A DNA stretch of 64,000 bases from Enterobacteriaceae bacterium 89 (lineage in GTDB: Bacteria; Pseudomonadota; Gammaproteobacteria; Enterobacterales; Enterobacteriaceae). The notes beneath the pieces are model-generated. The model saw only the letters and a list, made by a program, of their open reading frames with translations. It did no database searches and was not told the origin of the DNA. Of the stretch, positions 19,598 through 32,160 are shown piece by piece. The position numbers and the translations under genes were made by a program. Positions within the stretch are counted from its first letter, which is position 1; the number at the start of each line of letters is the position of its first letter. Where the stretch lies: NCBI GenBank assembly GCA_014156375.1, contig RQJH01000002.1, positions 278,331-342,330 of the forward strand, in the 5' to 3' direction.

Positions 19598-20417
19598 AAA
19601 GGCCCTTCAGCAACTTCTCAACAAACTCAGGAACCACCGCGCTGGCAAGCCCGTAGTGTTTTTCCTCAAACTCGCTGCCAACCTGGCTCGGCTCGAGGTT
19701 CAGCTCAACGGTATGAGCACCCTGCAATCTGGCTTCATGAACAAAACCAGCCGCCGGATAAACGTGTCCCGAGGTACCAATCGCGATGAATACGTCCGCC
19801 ATTGCCAGCGCCTCATAGATCTCGTCCATTCCAAGCGGCATTTCGCCAAACCACACCACGTGCGGGCGCAGCGGCTGCGGGAACTGACAGCAGTGGCACT
19901 TGTCTTCCGGTGTGACGTCGCCCGTCCACTCCAGCACCTGGCCGCTCCACGCACAGCGCACCTTCAGCAGTTCGCCGTGCATATGCAGCACGCGCTTATT
20001 CCCCGCCCGCTCGTGCAGATTATCGATGTTCTGCGTCACCAGCAGGAAACGATCGCCGAGCTCCTCTTCGAGGCGAGCCAGCGCCAGATGCGCAGCGTTA
20101 GGCTGAATTTCCGGCTGCTGGAGCTGCTGGCGGCGGGCGTTATAAAACGCCTGCACCAGCGCAGGATCGCGGGCGAAACCTTCCGGCGTCGCCACATCTT
20201 CCACGCTGTGTTCTTCCCACAGACCATCGGCTGCACGGAACGTTTTAATCCCTGATTCTGCTGAGATCCCCGCTCCGGTCAGCACCACCACTCTTGGTTT
20301 GCTCATCTCATCCGGTGCCACTCTGTCTCTGAAGAAAACACGCTGACGCAGCCTGTCATGCAGGCGACGTTTGGTAAGACGAAAACGACTGAGTCGATGG
20401 AAGCGACGCGACTGCAT
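19596..20417 (-). CDS. cobB: NAD-dependent protein deacylase CobB (sirtuin)
   Basis: Removes acetyl and succinyl groups from lysines using NAD, for example on acetyl-CoA synthetase. The length is 273 residues. The sirtuin motifs [22 protein letters not shown] and the catalytic histidine in LHMHGEL are present. A zinc-binding cysteine set (CAW, then KCHCC) follows. Tyr and Arg in [11 protein letters not shown] are the desuccinylase-type residues. The basic N-terminal extension before [11 protein letters not shown] allows the long and short isoforms known in enterics. It follows nagK by 14 bases. Confidence 0.96.
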   Translation of the reverse strand: MQSRRFHRLSRFRLTKRRLHDRLRQRVFFRDRVAPDEMSKPRVVVLTGAGISAESGIKTFRAADGLWEEHSVEDVATPEGFARDPALVQAFYNARRQQLQQPEIQPNAAHLALARLEEELGDRFLLVTQNIDNLHERAGNKRVLHMHGELLKVRCAWSGQVLEWTGDVTPEDKCHCCQFPQPLRPHVVWFGEMPLGMDEIYEALAMADVFIAIGTSGHVYPAAGFVHEARLQGAHTVELNLEPSQVGSEFEEKHYGLASAVVPEFVEKLLKGL

Positions 20418-20431
20418 AATAACCCCTGTGG

Positions 20432-21343
20432 TTAATCCGTGAGATGCAGGAATGCGGCACCGCGCATTCCTCCAGCATCGCCGTGACGCGCACTCTCAAT
20501 ACGAGGAACGCGGGCCACGCGTAACAGATGACGCGGTAAACGATCCGCCAGCCCTTCTGTTATCGCACTAAAGTTAGACAATCCACCGCCAATCACCACT
20601 AAATCCGGATCGACGATAGTCAGAATATTGCCAAGACACACGGCAAGCAAATCCAGATAGCGCTCGACGTGCTCGCGGGCTTTCTCATCGCCCTGCTCCC
20701 ACAGCGCAACGATTTCAGGGGAAGAGAGCGCCTGCTGATTGTAATGCTCATACAGCCAGGCAAAGCCGCGCCCTGACAGATAGTTTTCGATACAGCCAAG
20801 CTGACCGCAGCCGCATCGGGTTAGCGGGAAATCGCGCCCGACCACTTCCAGCGCATCCACCGGCAAACGAATGTGTCCGAATTCGCCGGTGATATAGCTG
20901 TGACCGGTTATCGATTTACCGCTCAGCACCAGACCGCCGCCGACGCCGGTGCCGAGGATCAGACCCATCACCAGCGGATATTGGGTAAATTCATCATCCC
21001 AGGCTTCAGATAGCGCAAAACAGTTGGCATCATTATCGAGACGAACGTCACGATCGAGACGGGCAGAGAGATCGCGGCGCAGTGGTTTGCCGCTGGCAGC
21101 AGGCACGTTGGCGGCATACAGCGTACCGTCAGCGGTTTCAGGCATGCCGGGAATACCAATGCCGACGCTGCCTTTAACGCCAAAGCGCTCATCGGCTTCA
21201 GCGACCAGGCCGCAAACGGCCTGCAGGAACGATTCATAGCTGTCGCGCGGCGTGGCAATCCGTTTTTCCCACTGTAAACGCCGCTCGCTGTCGAACACCC
21301 CAAGGGCAATTTTGCTGCCGCCAATATCAAATCCGTAGAACAT
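20432..21343 (-). CDS. nagK: N-acetyl-D-glucosamine kinase
   Basis: Phosphorylates GlcNAc recovered from peptidoglycan turnover. ROK-family protein: [17 protein letters not shown] at the N-terminus, the ILGTGVGGG phosphate loop, the catalytic region [14 protein letters not shown] and the zinc motif [15 protein letters not shown] 21343 is chosen because AGAGGA sits 6 bases before it and it gives 303 residues as in E. coli; the ATG at 21349 directly abuts the Shine-Dalgarno. It belongs to lolCDE-nagK-cobB. Confidence 0.96.
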   Translation of the reverse strand: MFYGFDIGGSKIALGVFDSERRLQWEKRIATPRDSYESFLQAVCGLVAEADERFGVKGSVGIGIPGMPETADGTLYAANVPAASGKPLRRDLSARLDRDVRLDNDANCFALSEAWDDEFTQYPLVMGLILGTGVGGGLVLSGKSITGHSYITGEFGHIRLPVDALEVVGRDFPLTRCGCGQLGCIENYLSGRGFAWLYEHYNQQALSSPEIVALWEQGDEKAREHVERYLDLLAVCLGNILTIVDPDLVVIGGGLSNFSAITEGLADRLPRHLLRVARVPRIESARHGDAGGMRGAAFLHLTD

Positions 21344-21407
21344 AGCCATTCCTCTTTGTAGCCGATACGACTACGACGTAAAGAGTGGATTGTTCAGCGT
21401 CTTCCGT

Positions 21408-21440
21408 TGCCCGGCGGCGCTTTGCTTGCCGGACCTACGA
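21408..21440. repeat. Single REP-like unit between lolE and nagK
   Basis: TGCCCGGCGGCGCTTTGCTT followed by GCCGGACCTACGAA is one unit of the family seen at 12821 and 19503. There is no inverted partner and no T run, so it need not terminate the operon. Confidence 0.75.
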
Positions 21441-21463
21441 AAACCCACCAGCAATCCACAAAT

Positions 21464-22707
21464 TTACTGGCCACTCAGCACTCTTGCAGGGTCGATCCGG
21501 CTGGCGCGACGGGCAGGATACCAGCTCGCCAGCAGACTCAGCAGCAGTGCCGTGACCAGCACATAAAAGACATCCAGCCAGTGAAGCTCAGAAGGCAGGA
21601 AGTCGATAAAATAGATGTCGCCGGACAGGAACTGATGGCCAATCAGCGTTTCAATGCCCTGAATGAGGGTTGTCAGGTTCAGCGCACACAGCACGCCAAT
21701 CACCACGCCACACACGCTGCCCAGCAGCCCTGCCAGTAAACCATACCAGACAAAAATCGCGCGGATCAGGCCGTCTTTGGCCCCCAGCGTACGCAGCACC
21801 GCAATATCGCTGCTCTTATCTTTCACCGCCATGACCAGCGTCGAGACGATGTTAAAACAGGCCACGCCGATCACCAGGATCATCGCCAGATACATAATGG
21901 CGCGGATCATCTGGATATCGCGATACATATAGCCGTAGGTGCCAATCCAGCTTTTGATATAGACATAGCTGTTGGTCACTTCACCCGCGTCACGGACCAG
22001 CTTGTTGGCGTTAAAGACATCGTTGACCTTGATAGCAATCCCGGTGACGCTGCTGCCCATGTCGAGATACTGCTGCGCATCAGCCATCGGGATCATCGCA
22101 AAGCTGTGGTCGAGCTGACCGCTAAGCTGCAGAATGCCGGTCACATGCAGGCGCACGCGTTTTGGCTGCAAAAGCTGGTGCTCTTTGTCAGAATTCGGGA
22201 TCATGATCGATACCCAGTCGCCCTGCTTCACCTTCAGCGCATCGGCTACGCCTTTGCCGAGAATGATCTGCTGGCTACCCGCTTTGAAATCTGCCCACGC
22301 ATTGTTCTGCACGTATTTTGGCAGCGCGCTGAGCTGCATTTCCTGCTGCGGATCTACGCCTTTAATCTGGATGGCGCGCAGGTTGGTCCCGCTTTCCACC
22401 AGTCCGGTAAAGTTGATGTATGGCGCTGCGGCGGCAATGCCTTTTACTTTTTCAACTTTGCCCAGCGCTTCGTTCCAGTTGTTCCACGGCTGATTCACCG
22501 GCTCAATTTCGCCGTGCGGCACTACTGCCAGAATACGGTTATTCAGCTCGCGTTCGAAGCCGTTCATCGCACTAAGACCGACGATCAGCACCGCCACGCC
22601 GAGCGCGATGCCGACGGTTGAAATCACAGAAATCAGCGAGACCATACCGCCGCGCCGACGACCGCGGCTAAAGCGCAGGCCAATCAGTAAAGATAACGGG
22701 GAGGCCA

Positions 22708-22708
<1 letters not shown>
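21464..22708 (-). CDS. lolE: Lipoprotein-releasing transporter membrane subunit LolE
   Basis: With LolC and LolD it extracts outer-membrane lipoproteins from the inner membrane and hands them to LolA. The 414 residues equal the E. coli length. It has a FtsX/MacB-type layout: one N-terminal membrane helix, a periplasmic domain of about 220 residues and three C-terminal helices. The ending [20 protein letters not shown] is typical. It overlaps lolD by one base. Confidence 0.97.
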
Positions 22709-24751
<2,043 letters not shown>

Positions 24752-24854
24752 TCATTGGCTAATGGCTGACGATCAAGGATAATAACCCGCATTGAAGATC
24801 GGCGGTTTGCCCCCATACTTTGGGGTAAACCCTTGAGGGATCCCGACATTACTT

Positions 24855-27800
24855 ATGCCTGTACACTCAGAACAACAACGCTACACCCTGCCTGCTAAAG
24901 CGGGCGAACAGCGCCTGCTGGGCGAATTAACCGGTGCGGCGTGCGCAACGGAAGTGGCACAAATTGCCGAGCGCCATCAGGGCCCGGTGGTGCTAATCGC
25001 GCCAGATATGCAGAACGCGCTGCGTCTGCACGATGAAATCAGCCAGTTCACCGACGAGCTGGTGATTAACCTGGCCGACTGGGAAACGCTGCCATACGAC
25101 AGCTTTTCTCCACATCAGGAAATTATCTCCTCACGGCTCTCCACGCTTTATCAGCTCCCCACCATGCAGCGTGGCGTGCTGATTGTTTCCGTCAGTACCC
25201 TGATGCAGCGCGTTTGTCCGCACAATTATCTGCACGGTCACGCGCTGGTGATGAAAAAAGGGCAACGCCTTTCCCGCGATGCGCTGCGCGCGCAGCTTGA
25301 TGCGGCCGGTTATCGCCATGTCGATCAGGTGATGGAACACGGTGAATACGCCACCCGTGGCGCCCTGCTGGATCTGTTCCCGATGGGCAGCGAGCAGCCC
25401 TACCGTCTCGATTTCTTTGATGATGAAATCGACAGCCTGCGCCTGTTTGATACCGACACCCAGCGCACGCTGGAAGAAGTCGAAGCCATCAATCTGCTGC
25501 CCGCGCATGAATTTCCAACGGATAAAGCCGCGATTGAGCTGTTCAGAAGCCAGTGGCGCGACAAATTCGACGTCAAGCGCGAGGCCGAACATATCTACCA
25601 GCAGGTCAGCAAAGGCACGCTGCCAGCGGGCATCGAATACTGGCAGCCGCTGTTTTTCAACGAGACGCTGCCGCCGCTGTTCAGCTATTTCCCGGCAAAT
25701 ACGCTGCTGGTCAATACCGGCGATCCGGAAGCCAGCGCAAACCGTTTTGAAGCGGATACCCGCGCGCGCTTTGAGAACCGCGGCGTTGACCCAATGCGTC
25801 CTTTACTGCCGCCGGAAACCCTGTGGCTGCGCGTCGATGAGCTGTTCAGCGAGCTGAAAAAATGGCCGCGCGTACAGCTGAAAACGGAAAAACTGGCGGA
25901 CAAAGCTGCCAACGTCAATCTGGGCTATCAGTCACTGCCGGATCTGGCCGTGCAGGCGCAGCAAAAATCGCCGCTGGATAATCTGCGCCGCTTCATGGAA
26001 TCCTTCACCGGCCCGGTGATTTTCTCGGTAGAAAGCGAAGGCCGCCGCGAAGCGCTCGGCGAACTGCTGTCGCGCATTAAGCTTGCGCCGAAACGTATTC
26101 AGCGACTGGATGAGGCTGAAGGCAACGGCCGCTTCCTGATCACCGGGGCTGCCGAGCATGGCTATATCGACAGTCTGCGCAATCGCGCGCTGATTTGTGA
26201 AAGCGATTTACTTGGCGAGCGCGTGGCGCGTCGGCGTCAGGATTCCCGTCGCACGATTAACCCGGATACGCTGATCCGCAACCTGGCAGAGCTGCACACG
26301 GGCCAGCCGGTGGTGCATCTGGAGCACGGCGTGGGCCGCTATGCCGGCATGACTACGCTGGAAGCTGGCGGTATCACCGCAGAGTATCTGATGCTGATGT
26401 ACGCCAACGACGCCAAGCTTTACGTGCCGGTGTCGTCGCTGCATTTGATTAGCCGTTACGCGGGCGGTGCGGAAGAGAATGCGCCGCTGCACAAACTGGG
26501 CGGTGATGCCTGGGCGCGCGCGCGGCAAAAAGCCGCTGAAAAAGTCCGTGATGTGGCAGCTGAACTGCTGGATATTTACGCCCAGCGTGCGGCGAAATCA
26601 GGCTTTGCCTTTAAGCACGACCGCGAACAGTATCAGCTGTTCTGCGACAGTTTCCCGTTTGAAACCACCCCGGATCAGGCACAGGCCATCAATGCCGTGT
26701 TAAGCGACATGTGCCAGCCGCTGGCGATGGATCGTCTGGTTTGCGGCGACGTTGGCTTCGGTAAAACGGAAGTGGCCATGCGCGCCGCTTTCCTGGCGGT
26801 GGAAAACAACAAACAGGTGGCGGTACTGGTGCCTACTACCCTGCTTGCTCAGCAGCACTTCGATAACTTCCGCGACCGCTTTGCTAACTGGCCGGTTCGC
26901 ATCGAAATGCTTTCCCGTTTCCGCAGCGCCAAAGAGCAGACGCAGATCCTCGAGCAGGCCGCAGAGGGCAAGATCGATATTCTGATCGGCACCCATAAGC
27001 TGCTGCAAAGCGACGTGAAGTGGAAAGATTTGGGCCTGCTGATCGTCGATGAAGAACACCGCTTCGGCGTGCGACACAAAGAGCGCATTAAAGCGATGCG
27101 TGCCGATGTCGATATCCTCACGCTCACCGCCACGCCGATCCCACGTACGCTAAATATGGCGATGAGCGGAATGCGTGACCTGTCGATTATTGCCACACCA
27201 CCTGCCCGCCGTCTGGCGGTGAAAACCTTCGTCCGCGAGTACGATAACCTGGTGGTTCGTGAGGCCATCTTGCGTGAAGTGCTGCGCGGCGGTCAGGTCT
27301 ATTATCTGTATAACGACGTGGAAAATATCCAGAAAGCGGCGGATCGGCTGGCGGAGCTTGTTCCTGAAGCGCGCATTGCCATCGGTCACGGGCAAATGCG
27401 TGAACGCGAGCTGGAACGGGTAATGAACGACTTCCACCACCAGCGATTTAACGTGCTGGTGTGCACCACCATCATCGAAACCGGGATCGACATTCCGACC
27501 GCTAACACCATTATTATCGAACGAGCCGACCACTTTGGTCTGGCCCAGCTGCACCAGCTGCGCGGGCGCGTGGGTCGTTCCCACCATCAGGCCTATGCGT
27601 GGCTGCTGACGCCGCATCCGAAAGCGATGACCACCGATGCACAAAAGCGTCTGGAAGCCATTGCCTCACTGGAAGATTTGGGGGCAGGCTTTGCGCTGGC
27701 GACCCACGACCTGGAAATTCGCGGTGCGGGCGAACTGCTGGGCGAAGATCAGAGTGGCTCGATGGAAACTATTGGCTTCTCGCTGTATATGGAGCTGCTG

Positions 27801-28310
27801 GAAAATGCCGTCGATGCGCTGAAAGCCGGACGTGAACCGTCGCTGGAAGATCTCACCAGCCAGCAAACGGAAGTGGAATTGCGGATGCCCGCCCTGCTGC
27901 CGGACGACTTCATTCCGGACGTTAACACCCGTCTGTCGTTCTACAAGCGGATTGCCAGCGCCAAAGGCGAGCAGGAGCTGGATGAGCTGAAGGTCGAGCT
28001 TATCGACCGCTTCGGTCTGCTGCCGGATGCCGCGCGCAATCTGCTGGATATTGCCCGTTTGCGTCAGCAGGCGCAGAAGCTGGGGATCCGCAAACTGGAA
28101 GGCAATGAAAAAGGTGGCGTGATTGAGTTTAACGAGAAGAATCACGTCAATCCGGCGTGGCTGATCGGCCTGTTGCAAAAACAGCCACAGCACTATCGTC
28201 TTGATGGCCCTACCCGCCTGAAGTTCTTCCAGGAGCTGACAGAGCGTAAGAGCCGAATGGACTGGGTGCGCAGCTTTATGCAGCAGCTTGAAGAGAATGC
28301 CGTAGCCTGA
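24855..28310 (+). CDS. mfd: Transcription-repair coupling factor
   Basis: Removes RNA polymerase stalled at DNA lesions and recruits UvrA. The length is 1151 residues (E. coli 1148). It begins with a UvrB-like region (about 1-350) and continues with the RNAP-interaction domain, starting near HLEHGVGRYAG. The RecG-like motor has Walker A GDVGFGKTE, Walker B IVDEEHRFG, TATPIPRTL, and the QLRGRVGRSHHQAYAWLL segment in its second lobe. The C-terminal domain masks UvrA binding. It is divergent from lolC. Confidence 0.98.
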   Translation: MPVHSEQQRYTLPAKAGEQRLLGELTGAACATEVAQIAERHQGPVVLIAPDMQNALRLHDEISQFTDELVINLADWETLPYDSFSPHQEIISSRLSTLYQLPTMQRGVLIVSVSTLMQRVCPHNYLHGHALVMKKGQRLSRDALRAQLDAAGYRHVDQVMEHGEYATRGALLDLFPMGSEQPYRLDFFDDEIDSLRLFDTDTQRTLEEVEAINLLPAHEFPTDKAAIELFRSQWRDKFDVKREAEHIYQQVSKGTLPAGIEYWQPLFFNETLPPLFSYFPANTLLVNTGDPEASANRFEADTRARFENRGVDPMRPLLPPETLWLRVDELFSELKKWPRVQLKTEKLADKAANVNLGYQSLPDLAVQAQQKSPLDNLRRFMESFTGPVIFSVESEGRREALGELLSRIKLAPKRIQRLDEAEGNGRFLITGAAEHGYIDSLRNRALICESDLLGERVARRRQDSRRTINPDTLIRNLAELHTGQPVVHLEHGVGRYAGMTTLEAGGITAEYLMLMYANDAKLYVPVSSLHLISRYAGGAEENAPLHKLGGDAWARARQKAAEKVRDVAAELLDIYAQRAAKSGFAFKHDREQYQLFCDSFPFETTPDQAQAINAVLSDMCQPLAMDRLVCGDVGFGKTEVAMRAAFLAVENNKQVAVLVPTTLLAQQHFDNFRDRFANWPVRIEMLSRFRSAKEQTQILEQAAEGKIDILIGTHKLLQSDVKWKDLGLLIVDEEHRFGVRHKERIKAMRADVDILTLTATPIPRTLNMAMSGMRDLSIIATPPARRLAVKTFVREYDNLVVREAILREVLRGGQVYYLYNDVENIQKAADRLAELVPEARIAIGHGQMRERELERVMNDFHHQRFNVLVCTTIIETGIDIPTANTIIIERADHFGLAQLHQLRGRVGRSHHQAYAWLLTPHPKAMTTDAQKRLEAIASLEDLGAGFALATHDLEIRGAGELLGEDQSGSMETIGFSLYMELLENAVDALKAGREPSLEDLTSQQTEVELRMPALLPDDFIPDVNTRLSFYKRIASAKGEQELDELKVELIDRFGLLPDAARNLLDIARLRQQAQKLGIRKLEGNEKGGVIEFNEKNHVNPAWLIGLLQKQPQHYRLDGPTRLKFFQELTERKSRMDWVRSFMQQLEENAVA

Positions 28311-28316
28311 CCCTCT

Positions 28317-28340
28317 TCCCGGTGGCTTTCGCCGCCGGGA
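28317..28340 (+). other. Hairpin after mfd
   Basis: TCCCGGTGGC and GCCGCCGGGA pair (one G-T) around TTTC, starting 7 bases after the stop. No T run follows. Confidence 0.5.
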
Positions 28341-28455
28341 GTACTCCACTCCGTATAAATTTACATATTCTTTGCAAACCCTTGAAACATTCAGACACAG
28401 CATGACGTCATAATGCGCGTTTATCTTGCTCAATCACCGTTATGGATGTGTTGTG

Positions 28456-29421
28456 ATGATGATTCAATCGCGTTTCCTGCGCCTGATGGCTCTGGTCGCT
28501 CTGGCGGCAACCGTCGCCGTTGCTCTGCCCGCTCGCGCAAATACCTGGCCTCTTCCTCCGTCCGGCAGTCGTCTGGTCGGGGAAAACCGTTTCCACGTTG
28601 TGGAAAACGATGGCGGTTCCCTGGAATCTATCGCCAAAAAATACAATGTCGGCTTCCTGGCCCTGTTACAGGCTAACCCCGGCGTTGATCCTTACGTTCC
28701 CCGCGCCGGAAGCGTGCTGACCATTCCGCTGCAAACGCTGCTGCCGGATGCGCCGCGTGAAGGGATGGTGATTAACCTCGCGGAGCTTCGTCTGTATTAC
28801 TACCCACCGGGCAAAAACAGCGTGACCGTTTATCCAATTGGCATCGGCCAACTGGGCGGTACCACCATCACCCCAACGATGATCACCACGGTTTCTGATA
28901 AACGCGCCAATCCAACCTGGACGCCGACGGCCAATATCCGCGCCCGCTATAAAGCGATGGGCATCTCCCTGCCGGCCGTGGTCCCTGCCGGGCCGGATAA
29001 CCCAATGGGTCACCACGCCATTCGTCTTGCGGCCTATGGTGGTGTTTATCTGCTGCACGGAACCAACGCTGATTTTGGCATCGGCATGCGCGTCAGCTCC
29101 GGCTGCATTCGCCTGCGCGATGGCGACATTGAGAAATTGTTCCGCCAGGTTACCCCGGGCACTAAAGTGAATATCATCAATACGCCGATTAAGGCCTCTG
29201 TCGAGCCAAATGGTGTGCACCTTGTAGAGGTACATCAGCCACTGTCGAAACACATTGATGACGATCCGCAGGTGCTGCCAATTACCCTGAACGGCACAAT
29301 GCAGGCGTTTAAAAACTCGCCGCAGACTGATGCTCCGGTAATGAATCACGTGATGGAGGTGCGCTCCGGGATGCCGGTAGATGTGACCCGGCATACCGTT
29401 CCAGCCGCGCAGGAACTTTAA
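28456..29421 (+). CDS. ldtC: L,D-transpeptidase LdtC (YcfS)
   Basis: A periplasmic enzyme that attaches Braun lipoprotein to meso-DAP of peptidoglycan. The start at 28456 gives 321 residues with a signal peptide ending ARA-N. A LysM domain covers about residues 43-95 (VENDGGSLESIAKKYN, ending LTIP). The YkuD catalytic domain has the HGTNADFG histidine and the nucleophile in SSGCIRLRDG. The C-terminal segment after the catalytic domain is present as in E. coli. A shared palindromic terminator follows. Confidence 0.96.
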   Translation: MMIQSRFLRLMALVALAATVAVALPARANTWPLPPSGSRLVGENRFHVVENDGGSLESIAKKYNVGFLALLQANPGVDPYVPRAGSVLTIPLQTLLPDAPREGMVINLAELRLYYYPPGKNSVTVYPIGIGQLGGTTITPTMITTVSDKRANPTWTPTANIRARYKAMGISLPAVVPAGPDNPMGHHAIRLAAYGGVYLLHGTNADFGIGMRVSSGCIRLRDGDIEKLFRQVTPGTKVNIINTPIKASVEPNGVHLVEVHQPLSKHIDDDPQVLPITLNGTMQAFKNSPQTDAPVMNHVMEVRSGMPVDVTRHTVPAAQEL

Positions 29422-29427
29422 GCTGCG

Positions 29428-29453
29428 GCCCGACCGGAAGCTTCCGGTCGGGC
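29428..29453. terminator. Bidirectional hairpin between ldtC and dgaF
   Basis: A 26-bp perfect palindrome centred on AAGCTT (arms GCCCGACCGGAAG/CTTCCGGTCGGGC) lies between the convergent ends of the two genes. T runs are short on both sides. Confidence 0.7.
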
Positions 29454-29459
29454 TTGCCA

Positions 29460-30203
29460 TCAAAGCAGTGACTTCACGATAGCCAGCAAGCGAGCCACAT
29501 CTTCAGGCCGGGTGTTGCCGGTCTGAGGATCGATAATCGAACTGTAAACATGCGGCATCACTCGCGGCATCCCTGCCGTCAGACAGGTTTGCAGGATTGT
29601 CCCGAAGTTGTCCAGATCAATCCCCCCCGTCGGCTCCAGCAGCGTCATCCCATTTTGCGCAGCGGAGGTCGCCAGTGCAGCCAACTCTGCCAGCGACTTC
29701 TCGCCATCCATCGGGAAAAACTTTGCCGCATGCGCGCCCGCATCAAGGATCATCAGAACCGCAGCATCACAGGAGACCCTGGCGGGCGCTCCCTGGCTAC
29801 TGCGAACCCCCGTTGAGATCAACACCTCGCCCGGCGTTCCCGAAGGGCTTATCAGGGCGTTAATGCAGGTCCGTTCGCTGCCCGTCGCCGCCAGCACCCC
29901 GGCGGCAAAACCGCACCCGCTAAAGGTCTGGTTGACGTGAGCCGACTGAACTTTCGCCGCAATCATCGCCGCTTTGTAGAATTGCGCCGGATCGCCTGCC
30001 CCCAGCCCCACGGAAATGGAGGGGATTTCATCCACCCAGCGCCTGACCTCCCTGACCCCCTCATCCACCGAAGCAAATTGCGCTGACAGTACGCCGATAA
30101 CCGCGTGACCTTCCGCCGCGTCATAAATCTCCCGGGCGTTGGCGATATCCTTCGCCAGCACGTTGATCGCCACACGCTGACGATAAAAATTAATCTGCTG
30201 CAT
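29460..30203 (-). CDS. dgaF: 2-dehydro-3-deoxyphosphogluconate aldolase, DgaF type
   Basis: A 247-residue protein of the DgaF/KDGP aldolase family. In Salmonella, DgaF cleaves 2-keto-3-deoxygluconate-6-phosphate to pyruvate and glyceraldehyde-3-phosphate. Family blocks include NAREIYDAAEGHAVIGVLS, VGLGAGDPAQF, SPSGTPGEVLISTG, KFFPMDG and LLEPTGGIDLDNFG, ending HVYSSIIDPQTGNTRPEDV. It starts inside the last codons of the dgaE-like gene (14-base overlap) and is the last gene of the PTS operon. Confidence 0.85.
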   Translation of the reverse strand: MQQINFYRQRVAINVLAKDIANAREIYDAAEGHAVIGVLSAQFASVDEGVREVRRWVDEIPSISVGLGAGDPAQFYKAAMIAAKVQSAHVNQTFSGCGFAAGVLAATGSERTCINALISPSGTPGEVLISTGVRSSQGAPARVSCDAAVLMILDAGAHAAKFFPMDGEKSLAELAALATSAAQNGMTLLEPTGGIDLDNFGTILQTCLTAGMPRVMPHVYSSIIDPQTGNTRPEDVARLLAIVKSLL

Positions 30204-31299
30204 GGCTGGCTATCTCCTTGAGTCTTGCCACGATTAACGCCATTTCCCCTTCCGCCACAGTTCGTGGATCGAGGCTGAATTCCCCCAGGTGAAGGTTGTA
30301 GCGGCGGGAATAAATGGCTATCTCTCCGTTACGCAGTTGGGCTTCCACTTCGTGGGCATCGATGCCCACTATCCGGGAATCGACACGAACCCTGATACGC
30401 CAGATCGCCCGCCCAGCCTCATCCTGTTCGATATCTGCACTGAATCCGGGGATTGCGGAAATGGCTTCAGCCGTGGGCAGCAGCAGCGCTGAACTTACCC
30501 CCTGCCCAAGCTGATGGTAATTTTCCAGCGCGTAAATCAGGCCAACCATATTCTCCTTCCCGATTTTCATCGCTCTGGCGATACCGTGATGCTGCGCCTT
30601 ACACGCCGTAATCCAGCTTTTTCTGCCTGTAATAAAGCCAGAGGTTGGGGCATTGAACGCTTTTGCCCCGCTATAAATCACCATATCCGCCCCCTTCCCG
30701 ACCCAGAGCTGTAAATCTTCCTCCGCAGCCGCATCCACGATCAGGGGCAGATTGTGACGTTGAGCCACCTCCGCAAACACCTCAATGCTTAGCATCCCTT
30801 TCTGTACACAGTGGTGAGATTTTACGTACAGCAGCGCCGCCGTTTTCTCGCTTATGGCGCTTTCCAGTTGCCAACGGACGGCCAGGTTACTGGCCCCAAC
30901 CTCCACAACGCGTCCGCCGCCCAGTCGGATAGCGCTGCTAACCGGAGCGCCATAATCCACGTTATGCCCACGCAGCATCACCACTTCATTCGCCATGCCG
31001 GTGCTGTCTGGCATCATCGCCACCCGGGATTCCTCGCCGCACGTAATGGCGGCGGCAACCGAGATAGCGATGCCTGCAGAAGCACAAGAGGTCACGTAGC
31101 TGTCTTCGGCGCCCGTGTAGCGGGAAACCAGTTCCCCGCAGCGGTCCACCAGCGGTTCAATTTCCACAAATGCGCCAGCCGCTCGCGCCGTGGCCTGCAT
31201 CACCTCAGGCGCGACGCAGGAAACGCCCAGGATAGTCATCTTTCCGCAGGCGTTAATTACCCGCTTAAGCCCCAGCTGCTGATAGATATTCGCCGTCAT
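30190..31299 (-). CDS. dgaE: PLP-dependent ammonia-lyase, DgaE type
   Basis: A SelA-like fold-type I PLP enzyme of 369 residues. The cofactor lysine is K213 in IYSGAKAFNAPTSG, and D189 in LIVDAAAEED should contact the pyridine ring. In Salmonella, DgaE converts D-glucosaminate-6-phosphate to 2-keto-3-deoxygluconate-6-phosphate plus ammonia, the substrate of DgaF. The N-terminal GLKRVINACGKMTILG and the SHHCVQKGML segment are typical of the family. It sits directly after the IID gene (3-base gap) and overlaps dgaF. A related amino-sugar acid as substrate cannot be excluded. Confidence 0.83.
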   Translation of the reverse strand: MTANIYQQLGLKRVINACGKMTILGVSCVAPEVMQATARAAGAFVEIEPLVDRCGELVSRYTGAEDSYVTSCASAGIAISVAAAITCGEESRVAMMPDSTGMANEVVMLRGHNVDYGAPVSSAIRLGGGRVVEVGASNLAVRWQLESAISEKTAALLYVKSHHCVQKGMLSIEVFAEVAQRHNLPLIVDAAAEEDLQLWVGKGADMVIYSGAKAFNAPTSGFITGRKSWITACKAQHHGIARAMKIGKENMVGLIYALENYHQLGQGVSSALLLPTAEAISAIPGFSADIEQDEAGRAIWRIRVRVDSRIVGIDAHEVEAQLRNGEIAIYSRRYNLHLGEFSLDPRTVAEGEMALIVARLKEIASHAAD

Positions 31300-31302
31300 C
31301 GC

Positions 31303-32160
31303 TTAAAGCACTCCCAGCAGCGAACAGACCACGCTAAGCGCGACAATCGACAGCAGGATAGTGGTGTAGCGCGGCCCTTTTTTCAGCAGATAGAAATAGA
31401 TGGCGAAAACCGCCGCCAGCGGCAACAGACCCGGAGCTATGGAGTCGAGAATCTGCTGCACCACCACCTCAGAGCCCTTCAGGGCGCTGATTTTCAGCGG
31501 GGTCGTGATTTTGACGTAGCTTGCCGAGAGCGCCCCCATCATGATCAGACCGAGGACGTTCGCGCCGTAGATCAGTTCTTTAATCCGTCCTCCCTGCAGC
31601 AGGCCAATTATCGACTCACGCCCCAACGTATAGCCCTTATGGACCATGCCGTAGCTAATTGCCAGGGTGATAGCGGGATAGAGAATTAAGGGAACAATGC
31701 CGCCCATCGCGCTGCCGTTGGCGGCGAACGGAATGAAAATGGCAATCAGCAGAGGCATCACTGCTGCCCAGATGATGGAATCCCCCATGCCGGCCAGCGG
31801 CCCCATCAGGCCAGTTTTGATTCCGGTGATCGACGCATCGCTGATCGGCTCACCGCGGGTTTTCTGCTCCTCCATAGCAATAGAAATCCCCTGAATCACC
31901 GCGCCAAAGGTCTGCTCAGAGTTGAAAAAGTTAAGATGGCGCTTCAGCGCTTCCACCTGCTCTTCTTTCTGCGGGTAGAGTTTTTTGATAATTGGGGTCA
32001 TCGAAGCGCAGAATATAAGGCTCTGCAGTCGCTCGTAGGAGCTCGATACTTCGGCCCCCAGCCAGTAAATAAACCACGCTTTGGTGATGTCCGCTTTGGT
32101 CAGATCGCCGCTTTCACGCGCACGTTCAACCAGTTCATGTTCCATTACGTCGCTGCTCAT
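31303..32160 (-). CDS. dgaD: Mannose-family PTS permease component IID
   Basis: An integral membrane component of a mannose/fructose/sorbose-type PTS, 285 residues, which forms the sugar channel with IIC. The TWxxSxxYE-like N-terminal region (AWFIYWLGAEVSSSYERLQ), the INPIKKLYP-like start of the cytoplasmic helix and the GPLAGMGDSIIW block are typical of IID. Four to five hydrophobic segments follow in the C-terminal half. It overlaps the IIC stop codon (ATGA). Confidence 0.88.
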   Translation of the reverse strand: MSSDVMEHELVERARESGDLTKADITKAWFIYWLGAEVSSSYERLQSLIFCASMTPIIKKLYPQKEEQVEALKRHLNFFNSEQTFGAVIQGISIAMEEQKTRGEPISDASITGIKTGLMGPLAGMGDSIIWAAVMPLLIAIFIPFAANGSAMGGIVPLILYPAITLAISYGMVHKGYTLGRESIIGLLQGGRIKELIYGANVLGLIMMGALSASYVKITTPLKISALKGSEVVVQQILDSIAPGLLPLAAVFAIYFYLLKKGPRYTTILLSIVALSVVCSLLGVL

